64,000 nt of DNA from Candidatus Binatia bacterium (GTDB taxonomy: Bacteria; Desulfobacterota; Binatia; UBA1149; CAITLU01), in assembly GCA_036493895.1 (NCBI GenBank), contig DASXOZ010000016.1:1-64000 (forward strand), read 5' to 3'. Every line of letters starts with the position of its first letter. Within the stretch, counting starts at the first letter, position 1. The notes beneath the pieces were generated by a model. It saw nothing but the letters and a program-made list of their open reading frames with translations. It ran no database searches and had not been told where the DNA came from. This document shows positions 16,626-23,921 of this stretch, piece by piece. The translations under genes were made by a program, and so were the position numbers.

Positions 16626-17402
16626 ATGGCTGAAGAATCCTTGATCGCCATCTTCGTCGATTTCGAGAACCTCGCGATCGGCTCCCGCGACATGCACGAA
16701 GGCGAGTTCCGCATCGATCTCGTCCAGAAGCGCCTTCTCGAGAAGGGGCGTATCGTGTTCAAGCGCTCCTACTGTGACTGGAATCGCTACCGCGGCGCCG
16801 TACGCGATTTTCACGCGCAGGGTTTCGAGATGGTCGACATCCCGGCCGGCAAGATGAGCGGCAAGAACTCGGCCGACATCCGCATGGTCGTCGACGCGCT
16901 CGACCTCTGCCACAGCAAGGACCACATCGACGTGTTCGCGCTGCTGACCGGCGACAGCGATTTTTCGCCGCTCGTCAATAAGCTCAAAGAGAACAACAAG
17001 CGCGTGATCGGCTGCGGGGTGAAGAGCTCGACCTCCGAGCTGCTCGTCTCGATGTGCGACGAGTTCCTCTACTACGACGACCTCGTGCAGTCGGCCGAGA
17101 AGACGAAGGCCCGCTCGCGCAGCAGGACAAAAAAGAGCGCGCCCAAAGAGGGCAAGCCCGACCCGAAGTCCGATGCGGTCGACATGCTCGTCGCGATCGT
17201 CGCGTCGCTGGCCGAAGATTACGATCCGGTCTGGGGATCGCTCGCGAAGCAGACGATGCGCCGCGTGCACCCGGATTTTCGCGAAGAGCGCTACGGCTAC
17301 GCGAGTTTCAATGAGCTGCTGAAAGACGCGGAAACCCGGGGAGTCGTTGCGCTCGAGTACGACCAGGGTCGCGGCAACTACAAGATCCGCTCCAAAGCCT
17401 GA
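16626..17402 (+). CDS. NYN-domain / LOTUS (OST-HTH) protein
   Basis: The N-terminal domain (residues 5-150) is of the NYN/LabA type: IAIFVDFENLAIG, then DIRMVVDALDL and FALLTGDSDFSPLV, giving the acidic residues of a PIN-like nuclease centre. A Lys/Arg-rich linker (KARSRSRTKKSAPK) leads to a C-terminal OST-HTH/LOTUS domain (ending YGYASFNELLKDAETRGVV). Bacterial proteins of this layout are predicted RNA-binding nucleases or RNA-handling factors. The 258-residue product starts at ATG 16626. A repeat-hairpin follows 15 bp after the stop and separates it from the convergent LLM gene. Confidence 0.88.
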   Translation: MAEESLIAIFVDFENLAIGSRDMHEGEFRIDLVQKRLLEKGRIVFKRSYCDWNRYRGAVRDFHAQGFEMVDIPAGKMSGKNSADIRMVVDALDLCHSKDHIDVFALLTGDSDFSPLVNKLKENNKRVIGCGVKSSTSELLVSMCDEFLYYDDLVQSAEKTKARSRSRTKKSAPKEGKPDPKSDAVDMLVAIVASLAEDYDPVWGSLAKQTMRRVHPDFREERYGYASFNELLKDAETRGVVALEYDQGRGNYKIRSKA

Positions 17403-17416
17403 GGTATGCGGATAAG

Positions 17417-17479
17417 TAATGGGGTCAGGCACCAGGCGAATAGTGCCTGACCCCATTCCCCTGGTGCCTGACCCCATTA
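17417..17479. repeat. GGTGCCTGACCCC-family hairpin repeat, locus 1
   Basis: The 19-mer at 17417-17435 (TAATGGGGTCAGGCACCAG) is the exact reverse complement of 17461-17479. A third, shortened copy (AGTGCCTGACCCCATT, 17442-17457) lies between them. The element fills the space between two convergent stop codons and could act as a bidirectional terminator. The same words recur at five other intergenic places in the window. Confidence 0.8.
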
Positions 17480-17487
17480 CAAAGGCG

Positions 17488-18546
17488 TCATGCCAGGGCC
17501 GGCATCACCTTTTCGCTGAACAGGCGCATGCTTCGCTGCGCATAGTCGTTGGGAATCCCCGCAAACCGGAAGCACGCGTTGAAGAAGAAATCGCCGATCT
17601 TCTCCCCGCGGCTGCGCAGCTTGTCGATGATCATTTCCGGAGTGCCCCAGGCCTGCACGTCAACGTAGGTCTCGACGACGTGCTCGAGACCGATCGCACG
17701 CAGCACGTCGACGGCGTTGCCGTACATGTCGTACCCCTTGGCATTCTTCAGGTGATCGCTCATCAGCTCGTAGTGGTCGAACACCGTGACGAGATAGCCG
17801 GCGATGTACTTGCGGGCCATCTCGCGCGCCCGTGACGCATCGTCGTCGCAGACGATCATGTCGGCGGTGACCACCGGCGGGATCGTGATCCCCGGATGCT
17901 GTTCGCGCATCATCGTGCGGTAATGGCCGATCGATTCCCTGGCCGAGTCCCACGCGGCCTGCGAGAACATCGCCATGCCGGTGCCGAGGCGCGCCGCTGC
18001 TTCGACCGAATCGGGCGACATCGCGATGCACCAGACGCGGTCCCGGAAACCCGCGCGAGGTCGCGGGCGGATCTCGGTGGGCTCGCGCGTGTACCACGGG
18101 CCCTTGCTCTGGAAGACGCCGGTGTCGAGCGCGTCGAGCACCGAGCGCGCCGCTTCGTCGAAACGATCGCGCGAGGTGTCCATGTCGATGTCAAAGCCCT
18201 GGTATTCGCGGCGTGCCAGGCCTCGGCCCATGCCGAAAATCGCGCGGCCGCCGCTCAGGTGGTCGAGCACCGAGAGCTTTTCGGCGACGCGGATCGGGTC
18301 GTTCCACGGCAGGATCACGGCGCCGGTGGCAAGGCCGATGCGGCTCGTCTTGGCGGCGAGCCACGCAAGGTACTGCAGGTTGTCGGGACAGGCGGCGTAG
18401 TCTCGGAAATGGTGCTCGACGACCCACACCGAGTGGAAGCCGAGGCGCTCGGCCTCCAGCGCCATCGCGGTCTCCTGCTGCCACATCACCGGATCGGGAT
18501 CGGCGCTCTGGTGGTTCTGGAAGATCTGCAGGATGCCGAAGTTCAT
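17488..18546 (-). CDS. LLM-class flavin-dependent oxidoreductase
   Basis: The product has the luciferase-like monooxygenase fold: FGILQIFQNH at the start, GFHSVWVVEHHF, the RIGLATGAVILPWNDPIRVAEKL barrel segment and GRAIFGMGRGLARREYQGF. These are standard for bacterial luciferase-type FMN or F420 enzymes. Its 352 residues fit the family. ATG 18546 is followed directly by the conserved first strand. Members near catabolic genes oxidise small organic substrates; the substrate here cannot be told. The nitronate monooxygenase-like gene upstream on the same strand is separated by a repeat array, so the two may have separate transcripts. Confidence 0.88.
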   Translation of the reverse strand: MNFGILQIFQNHQSADPDPVMWQQETAMALEAERLGFHSVWVVEHHFRDYAACPDNLQYLAWLAAKTSRIGLATGAVILPWNDPIRVAEKLSVLDHLSGGRAIFGMGRGLARREYQGFDIDMDTSRDRFDEAARSVLDALDTGVFQSKGPWYTREPTEIRPRPRAGFRDRVWCIAMSPDSVEAAARLGTGMAMFSQAAWDSARESIGHYRTMMREQHPGITIPPVVTADMIVCDDDASRAREMARKYIAGYLVTVFDHYELMSDHLKNAKGYDMYGNAVDVLRAIGLEHVVETYVDVQAWGTPEMIIDKLRSRGEKIGDFFFNACFRFAGIPNDYAQRSMRLFSEKVMPALA

Positions 18547-18560
18547 GCGGATTGCTCCTC

Positions 18561-18738
18561 GGTTCGGTTGCGGCGTTGCGTAGGGACAGGCACCAGGCGC
18601 TCGGTTCGGTTGCGGCGTTGCGTGGGGACAGGCACCAGGCGCATGGTTCGGTTGCGGCGTTGCGTGGGGACAGGCACCACGCGCCGTGACGACGGCCCGA
18701 ATCCGTGGCGAGGATCCGGCGCCTGGTGCCTGTCCCCA
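18561..18738. repeat. Three 42-bp tandem repeats plus inverted GGTGCCTGTCCCC copy
   Basis: Three units start at 18561, 18603 and 18645. Each holds GGTTCGGTTGCGGCGTTGCG followed by GGGGACAGGCACCAG with minor changes (TAGGGACAGG in the first, CACCACGCG in the third). A reverse copy, CTGGTGCCTGTCCCCAAT, is at 18721-18738 and touches the stop of the nitronate monooxygenase-like gene. GGGGACAGGCACCAG is a one-base variant of the GGGGTCAGGCACCAG word seen elsewhere in the window. Confidence 0.85.
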
Positions 18739-18739
18739 A

Positions 18740-19870
18740 TCAGTCTTCCATCAGTCCGTTCAGTCGCTCCATCGCCGAGACGAACTCCTCGATCATTTCG
18801 GCGACCACGCGCCGCGCGGGCATCGGCGTGTTCATCTGCCCGACGACCTGCCCGACGAAGTACGTCGCGAGCTGCTGCGCGCCGCTGCCTTCCTTGTGCG
18901 CGATGCGATGAATGCGGCGCTGCGATTCGGCGACGAGCACGCTCTGCAGCGGCATCGGCAGGGTCTGAGGCGCGCCGGGCTGCTGCCAGGCGTCGGTCCA
19001 CGGGCTCTTCAGCATGCGCGCCGGCTTTCCGGTCAGCGATCGCGAGCGCACCGTGTCGGCCGAAGAGGCCGAGAGGAACTTCTGGCGAATGACCGGCGAC
19101 GTCTCGGACTCGTTCGTCGTCAGCCACACCGATCCGCACCAGACGCCCTCGGCGCCGAGCGCCATTGCTGCGGCCATCTGCCGTCCGCACGCGATGCCGC
19201 CGGCGGCGAGCACCGGGATCGAACCGACCGCATCGACGACCTGCGGAATCAGCACCATCGTCGCGATCTCACCAGTGTGTCCGCCGCCTTCGGTTCCCTG
19301 CGCGATGATGATGTCGACTCCAGCTTCCTTGTGCGCGATCGCATGGTCCACCCGACCGGCCAGCGCAGCGACGGGAACACCGGCCGCGTGGCAGCGGTCG
19401 ACGAGCCAGCGCGGCGGCGAGCCGAGCGCCGATGCGAAAAACGACGCTCGATTGTCGAATGCAACGTCGATCAGCGGCGCCATGCCTTTGGGATCGACGC
19501 GCATGCGCGCCATGCCGCGCTCGCCGGCAACGGGCTCGGGAAGACCCGGCACGTCGTAGCGTTCGAGCAGCTGCTCGAGCCACTGGCGATGTTCGTCCGG
19601 AATCATCGAACGCAGTGCGTCGCCGTCGACGCCGCCTTCTTCGGAGCCGGCGTACTTGCGCGGAATCAGCAGGTCGACGCCGAACGGCCGGTCCTTGACC
19701 TGCTCACGGATCCACTTGAGGTCGATGTCGAGCTGCTCGGGGGAATGGGCGACGGCACCGAGCACGCCGAGGCCGCCGGCGTTGGTGACGGCAGCGACCA
19801 CGTCGCGGCAGTGCGTGAACGCAAAGACCGGAAAGTCGATGCCGAGCATCTTCGTGACAGTGGTTCGCAT
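18740..19870 (-). CDS. Nitronate monooxygenase-like (NPD family) flavoprotein
   Basis: The protein belongs to the 2-nitropropane dioxygenase/NMO group of FMN enzymes: FPVFAFTHCRDVVAAVTNAGG at the start (only part quoted is diagnostic), then DIIIAQGTEGGGHTG, PVLAAGGIACGRQMAAAMALGAEGVW. These are the FMN-phosphate-binding loops. The 376 residues include a C-terminal extension (QTLPMPLQSVLVAESQRR) seen in related mycobacterial and proteobacterial enzymes. Family members oxidise alkyl nitronates, and some reduce enoyl substrates, so the exact reaction is open. It lies upstream of the LLM oxidoreductase on the same strand. Confidence 0.85.
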   Translation of the reverse strand: MRTTVTKMLGIDFPVFAFTHCRDVVAAVTNAGGLGVLGAVAHSPEQLDIDLKWIREQVKDRPFGVDLLIPRKYAGSEEGGVDGDALRSMIPDEHRQWLEQLLERYDVPGLPEPVAGERGMARMRVDPKGMAPLIDVAFDNRASFFASALGSPPRWLVDRCHAAGVPVAALAGRVDHAIAHKEAGVDIIIAQGTEGGGHTGEIATMVLIPQVVDAVGSIPVLAAGGIACGRQMAAAMALGAEGVWCGSVWLTTNESETSPVIRQKFLSASSADTVRSRSLTGKPARMLKSPWTDAWQQPGAPQTLPMPLQSVLVAESQRRIHRIAHKEGSGAQQLATYFVGQVVGQMNTPMPARRVVAEMIEEFVSAMERLNGLMED

Positions 19871-19992
19871 GAGATCCTCGCGACGAAATCCGAAACCGAT
19901 CCCGCTTTACGGAAGAACGACGTACCCGTAACGCGCACCTGTCCCGCACGACGCGGGTTTGGCGACGCCGGTAATGCGTACGTGTCCCGGAT

Positions 19993-22533
19993 TCAAGCGG
20001 CGTGGTCGAGGATTTCGCGGACTTTGCGCACCATGGAGGTCAGCGTGAACGGCTTGGCAAGGAACCCGACCTGCGAGTGCAACACGTCCTGGCGCACGAG
20101 GTTGTCATCGGTGTAGCCGCTCATGAGCAGCACATGGACACCGGGCCACCGTTCGCGGATCAGCTCGGCCAGGCGGCGCCCGCCCATCTCGGGCATGACC
20201 ACGTCGGTGAGGATCAGGTCGACGCGTCCCTGGTGATGCTCGAGCAGACGGATCGCCTCGGGACCGCCACCCGCTTCGAGCACGACGTAGCCGAAGCGTC
20301 GCAGCGCGAGCGCGGCAAGGTCGCGCACCGCGCGGTCGTCCTCGACGACGAGCACGGTTTCGCTGCCGCTGGCAAGTACCGTCGTCTTCGGGTTGCCAGC
20401 GGACTCTTTGCTGCGGTCGATCGCGGGGAAGTGGATCTTGAACGCGGCGCCGGCTTGCGGCTCGCTCTCGACGTCGATCATGCCGCCGCTCTGCTTGACG
20501 ATGCCGTGCACCACCGACAGACCGAGTCCCGTGCCGTGCCCGACGCCCTTCGTCGTGAAAAACGGCTCGAAGATTCGCGCGGCCAGCTCATGAGTCATGC
20601 CGGTACCGGTGTCGGTGACCGCGAGCTGAACGTGGGGGCCGTGGACGAATCCAGGATGACTGCGGGAGAAATCGCCGTCGAGAACGACGTTGCGAGTCGC
20701 GATCGTGAGCGTGCCTCCGACCGGCATCGCATCGCGCGCGTTGACGGCAAGATTCATCAGCACCTGGCCGATCTGGCCCGGGTCGGCGCGGATCCTCGAC
20801 AGATCGTTGGCCAGCGAGGTCGACAGATCGATGTCCTCGCCGATCAGGCGCTGCAGCATCGTGCACGTGTCGGCGACGACTTCGTTCAGGTCGAGCACCC
20901 GCGGCTCGAGCATCTGCTGGCGGCTGGCAGCGAGCAGCTGGCCCGTCAGCGCGCTGGCGCGGGCCGACGCGCTGCGGATCTCCCGGACGAGCGACCGGCA
21001 CGGATCGGCGTCCGGCAGCGTGCGCAGCACGAGGTCGCTGTAGCCGGAGATCACCGTGAGCATGTTGTTGAAGTCGTGCGCGATGCCGGCTGCCAGTTGC
21101 CCCATCGCGTCCATCTTGTGCGCGACGAGCAGCTGGTCTTCCATTTTCTTGCGTGCGGTGATGTCGCGCACCAGACCGGTAAAGCAGGTCCTGCCGTCCT
21201 GCTCGAAGCTCGACACCGCCAGCTCCAGCGGAAACTCCGAACCGTCCTTGCGGCGCCCGCTGGCCTCGCGCCCGATGCCGATTACCTTGGCGTTGCCAGT
21301 GCGCGCATAGGCGCCGAGGTAGCCATCGTGCTCGCGGTGGTAAGGCTCGGGCATCAGGGTATTGACGTTGTGGCCGATCGCCTCGCCGGCCGAGTAACCG
21401 AAGATCGCTTCGGCGGCCCGATTGAAGGTCTGGATCGTTCCTTCCGCGCTGATCGTGATGATCCCGTCCAGTGCCGTGTCGACGACCGACTGCAGCAGCA
21501 CTTCGGAACGCCGCTGCTTGGTCAGGTCGCGCAGCACCTTGACGAAACCGCGCAGGCTGCGATCACTGTCGTAAAGCGCGGTCAGCACACCGGCAGCCCA
21601 GAACTTCGAGCCGTCCTTGCGCACGCGCCAGTGGCGCTGCTCGATGCTGCCGAGCTCGGCAGCCTGCGAAAGATCTTGTTCAGGATCGCCGCGCGTCGCC
21701 TCTTCTTCCGTATAGAAGATCGAGAAATTACGACCGAGCACCTCGTCCTCGCGATATCCTTCGATGCGCTCGGCGCCGGGGTTCCAGCTCGTGATGTTGC
21801 CGCCGGGGTCGAGCATGTAGATCGCGTAGTCGCGCACGCCGTGGACGAGGAGGCGAAAGCGCTCGTCGCTCGATCGCAGCGCTTCGTCGCGCATCTCGAC
21901 GGCCTGCTCCAGTGCCTGGTGGCGCTCGGCCAGCTCGATGTTCACCTCGCGCAGCATGCGGTTGGCTTCCTGGATCTGCTGGGCGCGACGGAAGATCTCG
22001 AGCTCGATCTCATCGCCGTTGCCGTCACTGGACGGAAGGACTCCCGGGACCGCGGCACCTTCGCGCTCGAGCAGCCAGGCCGTCACGTCGACGACGCGAT
22101 GAAGAATGGCGACGACGCGGCCGCTGTCGTCGAGGACGGGGTAGTTGGCCGGACTCCAGCAACGTTCCTCCAGACCGTCGCCGTCGGCTCGCGAGATCGG
22201 ATAACGCTGGACGGCCATCCCGTCGGGCCTGCGCTCACTCAGCACGCGCGCGATGGACTCGCGCATGTTGCGGACGCCCGCGGCGCGGGCGTCGCCGGGC
22301 CCGTCGGGAAACACGTCGAACAGGTAGCGTCCGACGAGGGCATCGCGATCGGTGAGCGTTGCCTTGAGAAACGCGTCGCTGGCGGCGACGACTGTCAGCC
22401 CGGGATCGAAAACGACGTAAAGGCCGGGCAGCGTGTGGAACAGAAGCTGGTAGTCGGCGACCTGGCCCGAAGGGGCGGTGCTGGCGGGTCCTCCCTGAGT
22501 TCCGTTGCGCGCGCTTCGATTGATCTCCGTCAC
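19993..22533 (-). CDS. PAS-domain hybrid histidine kinase
   Basis: A soluble sensor kinase of about 846 residues with three PAS domains (LLFHTLPGLYVVFDPG; VHGVRDYAIYMLDPGGNITS; TALDGIITISAEGTIQTF). A HisKA H-box follows (GIAHDFNNMLTVISGYSDLV), then an HATPase domain (MNLAVNARDAMP, GTGLGLSVVHGI) and a C-terminal receiver (LILTDVVMPEMGG, LLMSGYTDDN, FLAKPF). It should autophosphorylate and pass phosphate to its own receiver. No membrane helix is visible, so the signal is probably cytoplasmic, and PAS2/PAS3 could bind haem or flavin. GTG 22533 has GGAGG 11 bases upstream; ATG 22560 or 22566 are alternatives. Longer upstream frame lies antisense to nothing but overlaps the sterol reductase gene and is not coding. 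Confidence 0.88.
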   Translation of the reverse strand: MTEINRSARNGTQGGPASTAPSGQVADYQLLFHTLPGLYVVFDPGLTVVAASDAFLKATLTDRDALVGRYLFDVFPDGPGDARAAGVRNMRESIARVLSERRPDGMAVQRYPISRADGDGLEERCWSPANYPVLDDSGRVVAILHRVVDVTAWLLEREGAAVPGVLPSSDGNGDEIELEIFRRAQQIQEANRMLREVNIELAERHQALEQAVEMRDEALRSSDERFRLLVHGVRDYAIYMLDPGGNITSWNPGAERIEGYREDEVLGRNFSIFYTEEEATRGDPEQDLSQAAELGSIEQRHWRVRKDGSKFWAAGVLTALYDSDRSLRGFVKVLRDLTKQRRSEVLLQSVVDTALDGIITISAEGTIQTFNRAAEAIFGYSAGEAIGHNVNTLMPEPYHREHDGYLGAYARTGNAKVIGIGREASGRRKDGSEFPLELAVSSFEQDGRTCFTGLVRDITARKKMEDQLLVAHKMDAMGQLAAGIAHDFNNMLTVISGYSDLVLRTLPDADPCRSLVREIRSASARASALTGQLLAASRQQMLEPRVLDLNEVVADTCTMLQRLIGEDIDLSTSLANDLSRIRADPGQIGQVLMNLAVNARDAMPVGGTLTIATRNVVLDGDFSRSHPGFVHGPHVQLAVTDTGTGMTHELAARIFEPFFTTKGVGHGTGLGLSVVHGIVKQSGGMIDVESEPQAGAAFKIHFPAIDRSKESAGNPKTTVLASGSETVLVVEDDRAVRDLAALALRRFGYVVLEAGGGPEAIRLLEHHQGRVDLILTDVVMPEMGGRRLAELIRERWPGVHVLLMSGYTDDNLVRQDVLHSQVGFLAKPFTLTSMVRKVREILDHAA

Positions 22534-22649
22534 ATGGCCCCCGACCTCCCCCGCATCCATTGGCATCGGATGAACGCTCGCTACACGCGGCGCGCGCCGG
22601 GAACTGTGCCTCCTAACACATATTCCTAATTCTGATAAATGACATTCGG

Positions 22650-23726
22650 TCAGTAAATGTATGGAACGATGCGCCACGGGACACGGCGGCAGTACTCGGC
22701 CCAAAGCTCGCCGTAACGGGCCGCGCAGCGGCGGTCGTCGTCGGCTTGGCGCGGCAGCAAAAGCGCAACGTAATAGAGGGGATAGAGCCACGGACCGACC
22801 GCCAGTGGATAGCCGAGGCTGAGCGCCAGGGCCGAGGCCATCAGGATCTCGCCGAGGTAGTTGATGTGCCGTGAAAGGCCCCAGAATCCTCCCGCCAGCA
22901 CATGCCGGTCGCCGGCGCTGATCGCCCTCGGCTCGAGAACCCCGAAAGCCAGAGCCTTCGGGTCGCGCTTGAATACGAACTTCTGAAGGTTCGCCCCGCG
23001 CGACAGTAGCCATCCTGAAAAGAAGAGGGTGCCGTAGACGAGCAGCAGGCCTTCGGACGTATGCGGATTGGGAAGCTCGGCCGTCGTCCACAGGCCCACC
23101 GGATAGAAGAACGGGTAGAAGACCAGGCATCCCCAGCCCAGCTTGAAACCGACCCTTTCTGCCATGAAATCGTAGGTATAGAGGTGCACCTCCTCGAAGT
23201 GCAGGTATTCGATGACGAAAAAACTGAACAGCGCCACGTGGAGCATGACCCCTGGCGAGATGTCGTCGGGATGGAGCAGGACGTGGTGGGCCGCGAACGA
23301 CAGGACGTTCAGCTCCAGCATCACGGCGCCGACCAGATAGAGCACCATCTTCGCGTCGAGCCGGCCGCCGAACCACTGGGGATTCGGGTGGCGGCCCTCG
23401 TAGAGCTGGACGAGAAAGCTCCTGCCCGGCAACGGAGGCTGCGAGAGCACGATGGCCAGCGTGAACGCGATGCCGACGGCGAACGCACCGGCCAGCATCT
23501 CCCAGCGCCGGGCATAGAAGGCGTCCCAGTCCAGAAGTCCGCACCAGCACAGCACAATCCACGCGACTGTCACGGTGGCCAGGACCAGCGGGCCATTGAG
23601 CCGGTAGCGAAGCTTCCGGCCGGTTTCGTGGTGGGCGACGTAGCCGGTGACCCAGCGGCCCGGCAACGCGACGTGGAGAGCGAGGATTGCAGCGTAGATG
23701 GCGGCGGGCCAGAAAACGGCGGGCAT
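22650..23726 (-). CDS. ERG4/ERG24-family sterol reductase homologue
   Basis: This integral membrane protein of 358 residues has eight or more hydrophobic helices and the signatures of the sterol C-14/C-24 reductase family. These are YRLNGPLVL, YEGRHPNPQWFGGRLDAK, FFVIEYLHFEEVHLYTYDF, GFWGLSRHINYLGEI and the end RCAARYGELWAEYCRRVPW plus RIVPYIY. The family uses NADPH to reduce sterol double bonds. Bacterial members are rare and scattered. No squalene or oxidosqualene cyclase is visible in the window, so the substrate may be a sterol made elsewhere, an imported sterol or another polycyclic lipid. ATG 23726 begins the first helix. It is divergent from the two-component system. Confidence 0.85.
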   Translation of the reverse strand: MPAVFWPAAIYAAILALHVALPGRWVTGYVAHHETGRKLRYRLNGPLVLATVTVAWIVLCWCGLLDWDAFYARRWEMLAGAFAVGIAFTLAIVLSQPPLPGRSFLVQLYEGRHPNPQWFGGRLDAKMVLYLVGAVMLELNVLSFAAHHVLLHPDDISPGVMLHVALFSFFVIEYLHFEEVHLYTYDFMAERVGFKLGWGCLVFYPFFYPVGLWTTAELPNPHTSEGLLLVYGTLFFSGWLLSRGANLQKFVFKRDPKALAFGVLEPRAISAGDRHVLAGGFWGLSRHINYLGEILMASALALSLGYPLAVGPWLYPLYYVALLLPRQADDDRRCAARYGELWAEYCRRVPWRIVPYIY

Positions 23727-23770
23727 TCCCTTCGATTGTCGGTCGGCGCGGGTCAGGTCAACAGCTGGCT

Positions 23771-23883
23771 GGTGCCTGTGGGCTGGTGCCTGTGGGCTGG
23801 TGCCTGACCCCATTCCTGTGGTGCCTGACCCCATTCCTCTGGTGCCTGACCCTATTCCTCTGGTGCCTGACCCCATTCCTATC
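23771..23883. repeat. GGTGCCTGACCCC-family tandem array, locus 3
   Basis: GGTGCC starts at 23771, 23785, 23799, 23820, 23841 and 23862: two 14-bp steps, then 21-bp steps with the unit GGTGCCTGACCCCATTCCTCT. The unit at 23841 has CCCTATT where its neighbours have CCCCATT; the same variant occupies the middle unit of the arrays at 35767 and 47657. The array lies between the divergent starts of the sterol reductase and the sensor kinase. Confidence 0.85.
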
Positions 23884-23887
23884 GGGC

Positions 23888-23904
23888 GAGACAGTGTGAG
23901 ACAC
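23888..23904. promoter_or_regulatory. GAGACA repeat operator upstream of the kinase gene
   Basis: GAGACAGTGTGAGACAC shows two GAGACA words 10 bp apart and matches 15 of 17 bases of 27558-27574, after the partner regulator gene. It ends 18 bases before the kinase start. One helical turn between the words suggests binding of a dimer, plausibly the regulator encoded here, for autoregulation. This is inference from the shared sequence. Confidence 0.5.
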
Positions 23905-23921
23905 TGCGTCGGGGGTAGGCC

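Noticed and set aside
14448..17402. Long plus-strand frame of 984 codons running antisense to the Cys-rich protein and into the NYN gene
   Set aside because: Only the last 258 codons (from ATG 16626) have a recognisable family; the rest is an Ala/Val/Arg-rich shadow of the minus-strand repeat gene.
22567..23562. N-terminal extension of the hybrid kinase frame into the sterol reductase gene
   Set aside because: The sequence lacks domains and overlaps the sterol reductase, whose motifs are complete; PAS similarity starts after 22533.
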